DNA of 14,573 nt, taken from CAYRMV01 sp964425255. Lineage in GTDB: Bacteria; Bacteroidota; Bacteroidia; Flavobacteriales_D; Crocinitomicaceae. Positions 1-5,700 of the stretch are shown in pieces. A program made the position numbers and the translations under genes. Within the stretch, counting starts at the first letter, position 1. Every line of letters starts with the position of its first letter. The stretch spans positions 1 through 14,573 of the forward strand of contig CAYRMV010000085.1 of assembly GCA_964425255.1 (NCBI GenBank), given 5' to 3'. The notes beneath the pieces were generated by a model that searched no databases, was not told the DNA's origin, and saw nothing but the letters and a program-made list of their open reading frames with translations.

Positions 1-173
1 CATTACTCAGTCTCTTTCATTTTATCTAACCTAAACTCTAAATGTGTTTTACACATCAATTATTCCATTACAAGTCTAAGAATAATCCACCGTTTTATCT
101 GAAATAACTCATGAACGGCACGAAAAAGTTTGTGAAATGCACTTTTCTTTCATTTTTGGTTGATTTTCTGCTT
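1..173. other. Gene-free left edge
   Basis: No reading frame here can be supported. A CAT at 1-3 could be the start codon of a leftward gene lying outside the window, but there is only one codon to judge by. The CAT at 18-20 opens a frame that stops after five codons. The stretch holds a perfect short inverted repeat at 42-56 and a weak A/T hairpin near 124-146, the latter being at best a poor terminator for dgkA. Confidence 0.5.
42..56. repeat. Perfect inverted repeat, 6-bp arms and 3-bp centre
   Basis: ATGTGT at 42-47 and ACACAT at 51-56 flank TTT. The size is that of a transcription-factor palindrome. It lies upstream of any leftward gene that starts at the window edge. A chance occurrence in AT-rich DNA is possible. 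Confidence 0.35.
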
Positions 174-551
174 TTAAAAAAGAAACTTTCGCACCAAAAT
201 GAATCCTACTAAAACCGCAAACATAGAAGCAATTAAAACGACTGCTGCTGCTACATCTTTTATTTGTTTGATCTTCGGATGTTTATTCGGCTCAACAAAA
301 TCACACATCATTTCGAGTGCCGTATTTATTCCTTCGGTGATCAAAACGAGTACAACAGCTAAGGCAAACCACATCCAATCAGACAATTGAAATCCAACCA
401 ACAATCCAAAAATGGAGAACAAAAAGGCGACAACAAGATGTATTCTAAAATTATGTTCATCTTGCCAAAGAGACCGTATTCCTTGAAATGCAAAGCGAAA
501 ACTTTGGATCCGTTTTAGCAGCGAAAATGAAACTTCCTTTTTTTCTTTCAT
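174..551 (-). CDS. dgkA: Diacylglycerol kinase family protein (DgkA)
   Basis: Small integral-membrane lipid kinase of 125 residues that phosphorylates diacylglycerol, or undecaprenol in many bacteria, at the inner membrane using MgATP. Family residues are all visible: E32 in DEHNFR, the EGINTALE block with E73, N76 and E80, and K98-D99 in IKDVAAA. Their spacing matches Glu28, Glu69, Asn72, Glu76, Lys94 and Asp95 of E. coli DgkA. Three membrane segments fit roughly residues 36-53, 58-74 and 100-120. Length is normal for the family. It starts 3 bases after the esterase gene ends, so the two are probably cotranscribed. Whether the substrate is diacylglycerol or undecaprenol cannot be told from sequence. 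Confidence 0.93.
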   Translation of the reverse strand: MKEKKEVSFSLLKRIQSFRFAFQGIRSLWQDEHNFRIHLVVAFLFSIFGLLVGFQLSDWMWFALAVVLVLITEGINTALEMMCDFVEPNKHPKIKQIKDVAAAVVLIASMFAVLVGFILVRKFLF

Positions 552-554
552 CTG

Positions 555-1358
555 CTAATTAGGTTGTTTAACTGGAAAAAGCTCCCGAAAACCATGATAT
601 AACGCTCTGTGAAGAACTGTCGCATGATCTTCTTTCCTAAGAACATGGAAATGTGATTGTTTCACTTTGGAATGTCTTGTAATTCGTGCTAATTTTTTGG
701 CTTCCCTTTTCATGATCCGATGTTCATCTGCACCAACTGAAATCGAAACAAATTGTACCTCTTCGGAAAATGGATTCTTTTTATTTGCCTTTAATAGCAA
801 TTCATTGTCCCACCAAAGACTCGGACTAACAATCAAATAATGAGAAAAAGTTGTAGGATAACGAAACAAAATCTCAGTTGCTAAAAGTCCTCCAAGTGAT
901 TGACCGATTAGGTATTTTTCATCCGATGTTTTGTATTTTGAATCAACAAAAGGAATCAATTCTTGACGAATAAACGAAATAAAAGGTTCTGATTTACCTG
1001 AAGTTGGGAAGTTTTTCTGATAACTTGTATCCACTGTTTTATAGGTAAAATCACGCTTTCGATCCACATTTTTTATCCCAACTAAAATAAAATCAGGACA
1101 TGCAAATTGCAATTGAAAAAATTGAACCAAACCGGCAACATGTAAAAAATCTTCTTCCATTCCTCCGTCCAATAGATAGATGACTGAGTAATGTTTTGTC
1201 GAATCAAAATGGTTGGGTTCGTATACTAAAATAGATCGATTTTCCTCTAAAAAGGCTGACTTAATCGTATAATTTTTACCTATTTGAATCGATTCTTGAC
1301 CATACAAAACGTCTTTTTCAAAGAAAAATAAAGTCAGAAATAGAAAAATAATTTTCAT
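555..1358 (-). CDS. Secreted alpha/beta-hydrolase, putative esterase (esterase D/IroE type)
   Basis: Serine hydrolase of the putative-esterase family (PF00756), 267 residues. The N-terminus is a hydrophobic signal peptide ending near YGQ (about residue 20), so the enzyme is probably periplasmic or secreted. The fold is marked by the strand and oxyanion region VIYLLDGG (59-66), the nucleophile elbow GQSLG with S154, the acid region GADEH (D211 or E212), and the catalytic histidine H245 in DHATVLHRALY. That last motif is characteristic of the branch containing IroE/Fes siderophore esterases and many uncharacterised Bacteroidota esterases. No siderophore genes are nearby, so the substrate is unknown. 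It is the first gene of a likely two-gene leftward operon with dgkA. I found no clear TAnnTTTG element upstream. Confidence 0.85.
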   Translation of the reverse strand: MKIIFLFLTLFFFEKDVLYGQESIQIGKNYTIKSAFLEENRSILVYEPNHFDSTKHYSVIYLLDGGMEEDFLHVAGLVQFFQLQFACPDFILVGIKNVDRKRDFTYKTVDTSYQKNFPTSGKSEPFISFIRQELIPFVDSKYKTSDEKYLIGQSLGGLLATEILFRYPTTFSHYLIVSPSLWWDNELLLKANKKNPFSEEVQFVSISVGADEHRIMKREAKKLARITRHSKVKQSHFHVLRKEDHATVLHRALYHGFRELFPVKQPN

Positions 1359-1434
1359 TGTTAAAATTTGGATGAAAGTACGAATTTCTTTATATTAAAT
1401 GTAACCATTTTGTATTTTTACCGATATAGAATCT

Positions 1435-1456
1435 AGGCATGATTTTAGTTATGCCT
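1435..1456 (+). repeat. Inverted repeat upstream of the PorE-like gene
   Basis: AGGCAT at 1435-1440 and ATGCCT at 1451-1456 are separated by 10 bases and end 24 bases before the start codon at 1481. It could be an operator or a 5'-leader hairpin. No recognisable TAnnTTTG element was found near it. Confidence 0.35.
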
Positions 1457-1480
1457 GATCAAACTGGTTAAGATTTAATT

Positions 1481-3520
1481 ATGATAAAACACTACGCATT
1501 CGCCGGATACTTTCTTATTTCAAGTTCATTTATCTTTGCTCAAGTAGAAGACGAAGCTTGTCTTCCTCCAAACAAAAAAGTCCTCAAATTAATCGATGCA
1601 GGTAAAGCTGCAAAAGATGCAAAAACAGCTGTTACTTCTTTTACGGAAGCAATTCAAGCCGAGCCAGATAATGCAATGGCTTATTTTGAATACGCAATGT
1701 ATGCTTTCGAACAAGGAAATACATACTACAAAACCAATCCAAATCCTGCTTTGGGTGATCGCTCATATGCAAAAGCCAAAGAAATGTTTTTGGAGGCTAT
1801 CGCTCAATGTTCAGACTACCATGCCGATTGTTTTTACTATGTTGGTGTAATCAACTATTCCCAACAAAATATGCCGGAAGCCATTGAATACTTCAAAAAA
1901 TTCTTAGCGTATAAAAGTGATAAACCGGAAAAATACCCGAAAGATTACGACAAAAAAATGAGCGATGTGCGAGAGGTAATTGGCCAACTTGAAAATGAAG
2001 TTGCACTTACATCTACATCTGTTCCTTTTAATCCCCAAATTGTAAAAAATGTCAGTTCGGCAAACGATGAATATTTTCCAATGATCTCACCCGATAATGA
2101 ATTGATGTTCTACACCCGAAAGGTAAACCGTCAAAACTTGGGTGACTTGCAATCCAATTGGGTTGAGGAATTTACCTTTTCTCAACGTGCAGACATGGGT
2201 AGTTTGTTTGACAAAGGAAAACCGTTTTCTGCTCCTTTCAACGATGGTACTTTTCCGAGTTATGGTGCAGCAACGATGTCAGTCGATAACAAAGAAATGA
2301 TTTTGTGTGCTTGCAAGGACGAAGAAGTTGGTGGTCAAACGTATCGAAATTGTGATCTATACATTACAACCTACGAAAGAACGGGTGAAGGTGGAAACGA
2401 TTTTAAATGGTCACCGCTTGTGAATATGGGACCTGGAATCAATACCCGCGATGGCTGGGAAGGTCAACCGTCTCTTTCTGCTGATGGAAACACTTTGTTT
2501 TACACTGCCATGCGTCGAACCACGAAAGACAACGATATTTTCATGGCAACGCGTGACGAAAATGGAAAATGGAGTGCCGGAAGACCTTTCGATGAAATCA
2601 ACACGCCTGGTAAAGATAAAAGTCCATTTCTTCATCAAGATTCTGAAACCCTCTATTTTGTCTCTCAAACTTCTGACTCACGAAAAGGAATAGGCGGTTT
2701 AGATATCTTCTTTTGTCGCATGGAAAATGGGAAATGGTCAAAACCAAAAAACATTGGATATCCGATCAACACGGAGTCTGATGAACTTGGAATCTTTGTA
2801 TCAACGGATGGAAATCTAGCGTATTATTCTTCAAGAAACCAAGGAGGATGGGATATTTTCGGATTTGAACTCTACGAAGATGCTCGTCCGAAACCTGTTA
2901 CTATCATCAAAGGTGATTTAAAAGACAATGAAGGAAATCCGGTTGAAAACGCTTCAATCGAAATTGCTTATGAAGGAAGTGATATAGTAGAAAAAGTGCG
3001 TGTAAATGGTAATGACGGTCGATATGCAGCGGTAATCAAAACCGAAAAACCACAAGACGTCATGGTGACAGTCAAAAAAGAAGGTCATGCATTCGACTCT
3101 AAACTAATTGCCAAAGAAGAATTGACAAAAACAATTATCAAAGGAAACGAACTATCAGTTAGACCATTAGAAGCTGGAACGGCATATACCATCAATGATA
3201 TTTTATTTGCAACGAGTTCCTATGCACTCAACGACAAATCGAAATTCATTCTGAAACAATTTGCTCGTTTTCTAAAAGAAAATCCGAGTATTACGATCAT
3301 GATTCAAGGACATACTGACGATATCGGTGATGATACTAAAAACTTACAACTTTCAGAAAATCGTGCCAACGAAGTGAAAAACTACTTAGTTTCTCTCGGA
3401 ATTTCAGCGAGTCGCTTAACGGCTAAAGGTTTTGGTGAAACGCAACCCAAAATGCCAAATAGTTCTGAATCCAATCGAGCTGTTAATCGTAGAACTGATT
3501 TCTTGATTGAAAAATTGTAG
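1481..3520 (+). CDS. PorE-like envelope protein: TPR, beta-propeller, CRD and OmpA domains
   Basis: 679 residues with a signal peptide (cleavage near FAQ, residue 21). Domain order is TPR-like helices (about 45-165), a PD40/WD40-like propeller (about 190-465, with repeated blades such as ISPDNELMFY, LSADGNTLFY and VSTDGNLAYY), a carboxypeptidase-regulatory-like beta sandwich (about 472-555), and a C-terminal OmpA peptidoglycan-binding domain (about 565-679) with GHTDD near 610, the LSENRA helix, and NRAVNRR near 665. This order and length match PorE of the type IX secretion system (Porphyromonas PG1058, known as a lipoprotein). Here no lipobox is seen: the first cysteine is C27 in EDEAC. It likely tethers an outer-membrane complex to peptidoglycan. 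Similar OmpA proteins occur as several paralogs per genome, so a T9SS role is inferred. A strong terminator follows. Confidence 0.85.
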   Translation: MIKHYAFAGYFLISSSFIFAQVEDEACLPPNKKVLKLIDAGKAAKDAKTAVTSFTEAIQAEPDNAMAYFEYAMYAFEQGNTYYKTNPNPALGDRSYAKAKEMFLEAIAQCSDYHADCFYYVGVINYSQQNMPEAIEYFKKFLAYKSDKPEKYPKDYDKKMSDVREVIGQLENEVALTSTSVPFNPQIVKNVSSANDEYFPMISPDNELMFYTRKVNRQNLGDLQSNWVEEFTFSQRADMGSLFDKGKPFSAPFNDGTFPSYGAATMSVDNKEMILCACKDEEVGGQTYRNCDLYITTYERTGEGGNDFKWSPLVNMGPGINTRDGWEGQPSLSADGNTLFYTAMRRTTKDNDIFMATRDENGKWSAGRPFDEINTPGKDKSPFLHQDSETLYFVSQTSDSRKGIGGLDIFFCRMENGKWSKPKNIGYPINTESDELGIFVSTDGNLAYYSSRNQGGWDIFGFELYEDARPKPVTIIKGDLKDNEGNPVENASIEIAYEGSDIVEKVRVNGNDGRYAAVIKTEKPQDVMVTVKKEGHAFDSKLIAKEELTKTIIKGNELSVRPLEAGTAYTINDILFATSSYALNDKSKFILKQFARFLKENPSITIMIQGHTDDIGDDTKNLQLSENRANEVKNYLVSLGISASRLTAKGFGETQPKMPNSSESNRAVNRRTDFLIEKL

Positions 3521-3535
3521 AATTATGTCAATAAC

Positions 3536-3573
3536 AAAAGAGGCTGTCTAAAATCATTTGGACAGCCTCTTTT
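3536..3573. terminator. Strong bidirectional intrinsic terminator
   Basis: A 13-bp perfect stem (3536-3548 with 3561-3573; AAAAGAGGCTGTC and its complement) is extended by a G-T pair and three A-T pairs, closing a four-base loop at 3553-3556. T-rich sequence follows on the + strand, and the A-rich foot gives a T-run on the - strand. It sits between the convergent PorE-like gene and the YceI operon and can serve both. Confidence 0.93.
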
Positions 3574-3594
3574 TATTTATAATAGTTGTTATTT

Positions 3595-4131
3595 CTATTT
3601 TTTCGTAACAGGAATTGTTGCCTCAATTTTGATGGAATTTCCAACATCATTTCCAGCTTTTCCAACCCCATATTCTACCCGATTAACAGAAAATTTTGCT
3701 ACGAATTTACCCTTATTACCATTTTGTGAAAATGTAAAAGGAATAGACTCTTCTTGCGTCACATTTTTAATTGTTAACTTACCTTTCACCGTATATCCCG
3801 AACTCGTTTTCTCAAAAGAAGAGGAAACAAATTTGATATTCGGATATTTGGAAGCATCAAACCAATCTGCCCCTTTCGCATGCGTATTTTGCATTCCATT
3901 ACCCGTATTAATTGATGTTACATCCAATTTAAAATCAAACTTAGCTTGATTCAGTTTAGATGCGTCGAAATCAATCGAACCAGAAAACGTTTTGAAAACT
4001 CCACTCACTCCAGATGTAGAAAAAGAAACGGTATAATCATTTCCCACTTTCCAACTTGAAGTTGCAGGTGCAAATGCTAAAAGCATCAAAGCCAAAAGAG
4101 TCAATGAACTAAATCTTGTAAGCTTATTCAT
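3595..4131 (-). CDS. YceI family periplasmic protein (divergent copy)
   Basis: 178 residues: a signal peptide (hydrophobic core LTLLALMLLAFAPA, about 9-23) and one YceI domain, an extended lipocalin-like beta barrel. Family marks are the FSGSIDFD strand, the SINTGNGMQNTHAKGADWFDASKYP block (NxxRDxHLKSxDFFDxxxYP in typical members) and the later VKGKLTIKNVTQ segment. The usual DxxHSxxxFxVxH opening is reduced to NDYTVSFSTSGVSG. Characterised YceI proteins bind polyisoprenoid or amphipathic ligands in the barrel. This is the last gene of a leftward operon, 3 bases behind its paralog, and it ends before the shared terminator. The weak opening motif suggests a different ligand or partner from the upstream copy. 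Confidence 0.9.
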   Translation of the reverse strand: MNKLTRFSSLTLLALMLLAFAPATSSWKVGNDYTVSFSTSGVSGVFKTFSGSIDFDASKLNQAKFDFKLDVTSINTGNGMQNTHAKGADWFDASKYPNIKFVSSSFEKTSSGYTVKGKLTIKNVTQEESIPFTFSQNGNKGKFVAKFSVNRVEYGVGKAGNDVGNSIKIEATIPVTKK

Positions 4132-4134
4132 TTT

Positions 4135-4725
4135 TTACTCTTTAATCAATTCGATATCTGCATGTAAACGAATTTCATCACTTGCAACTTCTGACGGAAA
4201 TTCAACTCCTACACCAAAGTCAGTTCGTTTGAATGTTCCTGTAAACAAAAAGCTAGAAACTTCTTTTTTAGAAAATGGATTCGTTGTCGTTCCATTAAAT
4301 GTTGCAGTCAAAACAACTGGCTTTGTAACGCCTCTCATTGTCAAATCGCCTTCAACAAGGTATTCATTTTTTGCTTTCCCTTTTTTGAATGATTTACTTA
4401 CATATGTAAAAGTGGGAAATTTTTCAGCATCAAAAAATTCTGCCGATTTCAAGTGTCCGTCTCTCGCTTCACTTCCTGTATTGATCGAAGCAATTTCTCC
4501 TTTCAACTCTACTTTTGCATCAGACAAATCTTCTTTGGATGCTGTTAACTTTGTTTCATATGATCCAAAAGAACCATTTAAATCTGTAATTCCTAAATGT
4601 TTTACTACGAATCCAAGACGTGAATGTCCTGCATCTAAATTCCATGTTCCTGCCACTTTTACAACTGTAAATGACATCATTGCAACTGTTACTACTGCTG
4701 CTACATAAGCTACTGTTCGTTTCAT
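4135..4725 (-). CDS. YceI family periplasmic protein (canonical copy)
   Basis: 196 residues with a signal peptide (about 1-25) and a full-length YceI barrel. It keeps the canonical opening GTWNLDAGHSRLGFVVKHLG, the GSF turn, the SINTGSEARDGHLKSAEFFDAEKFP block, the LTMRGVTKPV strand, and a C-terminal segment with RTDFGVG and DEIRLHADIEL. YceI proteins of known structure hold a long isoprenoid chain, such as an isoprenoid quinone or polyprenyl phosphate, in the hydrophobic barrel. Here it should act in the periplasm. It is the middle gene of the three-gene leftward operon behind a small membrane protein (31-base gap) and just before a second YceI copy. The divergent HxlR regulator is the obvious candidate controller. 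Confidence 0.93.
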   Translation of the reverse strand: MKRTVAYVAAVVTVAMMSFTVVKVAGTWNLDAGHSRLGFVVKHLGITDLNGSFGSYETKLTASKEDLSDAKVELKGEIASINTGSEARDGHLKSAEFFDAEKFPTFTYVSKSFKKGKAKNEYLVEGDLTMRGVTKPVVLTATFNGTTTNPFSKKEVSSFLFTGTFKRTDFGVGVEFPSEVASDEIRLHADIELIKE

Positions 4726-4756
4726 ACTTTTTTTGTTATTTATTTATTTGGATTGT

Positions 4757-5161
4757 TTATTTACTTGATTGAAACTTTAAAAAGAAAGGTGCCAAGGACA
4801 AAAAAGACATTATTGGAAAGAAGTGCATCGGAATCGCTAAAGCTGGAAACATTTCAGGTGCTTCAATTTCCATAGGTAAGGTATATGTGATAACTCCAAT
4901 TGTACTTCCAAAACTTACCGCAGAATACAAGATATTTGCAATAGGATATAAACCCGTTTTGTTCCACTTTCCAATAAGAATATAACCAACTGACATCAAA
5001 AGTGTACCAACTAAACTTGAGATGAACATTCCAGCCGGGGTAACAACCTGACTAAAATCTGTGTATGAAGCTTTGTAGTAAATTAAACTGTAAAGCAAAC
5101 AGATTCCACCTGAAACCAGTCCGCTAATCAATGCTAAAAGAATTCCATTTTTCCAATTCAT
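4757..5161 (-). CDS. Small four-helix membrane protein of unknown function
   Basis: 134 residues that I cannot place in a named family with confidence. Four hydrophobic segments are visible, roughly at residues 6-27, 42-63, 70-95 and 104-127, with a cytoplasmic-looking basic loop GKWNKTG between the second and third. There is no signal-peptide cleavage site, no cysteine pair, and no catalytic motif I recognise. It leads the leftward operon with two YceI genes, and its start lies 125 bases from the start of the divergent HxlR regulator. The context points to an inner-membrane partner of the YceI proteins or a target of the same stress response. DUF4199-like or MmpS-like assignments were considered but not supported. 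Confidence 0.75.
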   Translation of the reverse strand: MNWKNGILLALISGLVSGGICLLYSLIYYKASYTDFSQVVTPAGMFISSLVGTLLMSVGYILIGKWNKTGLYPIANILYSAVSFGSTIGVITYTLPMEIEAPEMFPALAIPMHFFPIMSFLSLAPFFLKFQSSK

Positions 5162-5197
5162 GCTCGACGTGTTTTAAATTAACTTTTGACTTTTCTT

Positions 5198-5229
5198 TTG
5201 GCAAATGTAAAACAAATCATTTACCTTTG
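5198..5229 (+). promoter_or_regulatory. Promoter of the HxlR regulator gene
   Basis: TTG at 5198-5200 and TACCTTTG at 5222-5229 are separated by 21 bases, a full match to the Bacteroidota pattern TTG-N17-23-TAnnTTTG. Transcription would start near 5236, about 50 bases before the ATG at 5287. The last base of the -7 element is the first base of the first operator palindrome. Confidence 0.75.
5202..5209 (-). promoter_or_regulatory. Candidate -7 element for the membrane protein/YceI operon
   Basis: On the - strand this reads TACATTTG, a match to TAnnTTTG, 40 bases upstream of the start at 5161. No TTG lies at the right distance; the -33 position falls on the first GTATA-N4-TATAC palindrome. A protein bound there would therefore touch this promoter too. 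Confidence 0.5.
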
Positions 5230-5269
5230 TATAGTTATATACGAAAGTATACCGATATACAAAAGTATA
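5229..5269. promoter_or_regulatory. Phased palindromic operator array for the HxlR regulator
   Basis: GTATA-N4-TATAC occurs at 5229-5242 and again at 5247-5260, exactly 18 bases later. A third GTATA half-site starts at 5265, another 18 bases on. The motif resembles the GTATA-N5-TATAC operator of the HxlR-family quinone sensor QsrR, with the spacer one base shorter. The array begins on the last base of the regulator's -7 element and runs over its start site, a position suited to autorepression. Confidence 0.75.
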
Positions 5270-5286
5270 GCAACCTGAAAATCAAT

Positions 5287-5697
5287 ATGGAAAAAATTGA
5301 ATTTGATCAAATTAAACGATGTTCGACCACATTTTTATTGGCATTAAATGACACCATGAATGTGATCAATGGAAAATGGAAAATTCATGTTATGGGCTCA
5401 TTGATGTTTGGAAAAAAACGATTCAAAGAAATCGAACGGGATATCAAAGGGATTACTCCTCGAATGCTTTCCAAGGAATTAAAGGACTTAGAAATGAATG
5501 GTATGATTACACGAACAGTTTATAATACCATTCCGGTAACAGTGGAATACGAACTCACTCAATCGGGTAATGAATTTCAACATGTGATGGATACCATGGT
5601 TCAATGGGGAATCAATCACCGCAAAAATACATTGGGTGAAACTAGTATGGAACTTTTCTCAGAAACTCTGAAAAACGATGCTGTTGTAGAGATTTAA
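5287..5697 (+). CDS. HxlR family transcriptional regulator, single-cysteine type
   Basis: 136-residue winged-helix DNA-binding protein; the family acts as dimers and often senses quinones, aldehydes or other electrophiles. The N-terminal helix leads into INGKWKIHV (27-35), followed by the core RFKEIERDIKGITPRMLSKELKDLE, the wing with PVTVEYELTQSG, and a C-terminal dimer helix. C12 in IKRCSTTF is the only cysteine, close to where YodB and QsrR carry their redox-active cysteine. The frame stays open upstream to 5131, but that extension would read through the promoter and operators and lacks family sequence, so ATG 5287 is chosen. It is divergent from the membrane protein/YceI operon and probably controls that operon and itself. 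The stop lies 3 bases from the convergent helicase stop. Confidence 0.93.
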   Translation: MEKIEFDQIKRCSTTFLLALNDTMNVINGKWKIHVMGSLMFGKKRFKEIERDIKGITPRMLSKELKDLEMNGMITRTVYNTIPVTVEYELTQSGNEFQHVMDTMVQWGINHRKNTLGETSMELFSETLKNDAVVEI

Positions 5698-5700
5698 TTT

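Noticed and set aside
122..150. Possible terminator of dgkA
   Set aside because: Only a 6-bp A/T-rich stem with a long loop; too weak to call in DNA of this composition.
2411..2693. Short frames on both strands inside the PorE-like gene
   Set aside because: They fall within the propeller repeats of a continuous, domain-rich gene and show no coding character.
4229..4708. Long rightward frame opposite the canonical YceI gene
   Set aside because: It is an antisense shadow of a well-supported YceI reading frame, with no signal or domain of its own.
5131..5286. N-terminal extension of the HxlR regulator
   Set aside because: The frame is open, but this stretch holds the promoter and operators, overlaps the divergent gene's 5' end, and has no HxlR family sequence.
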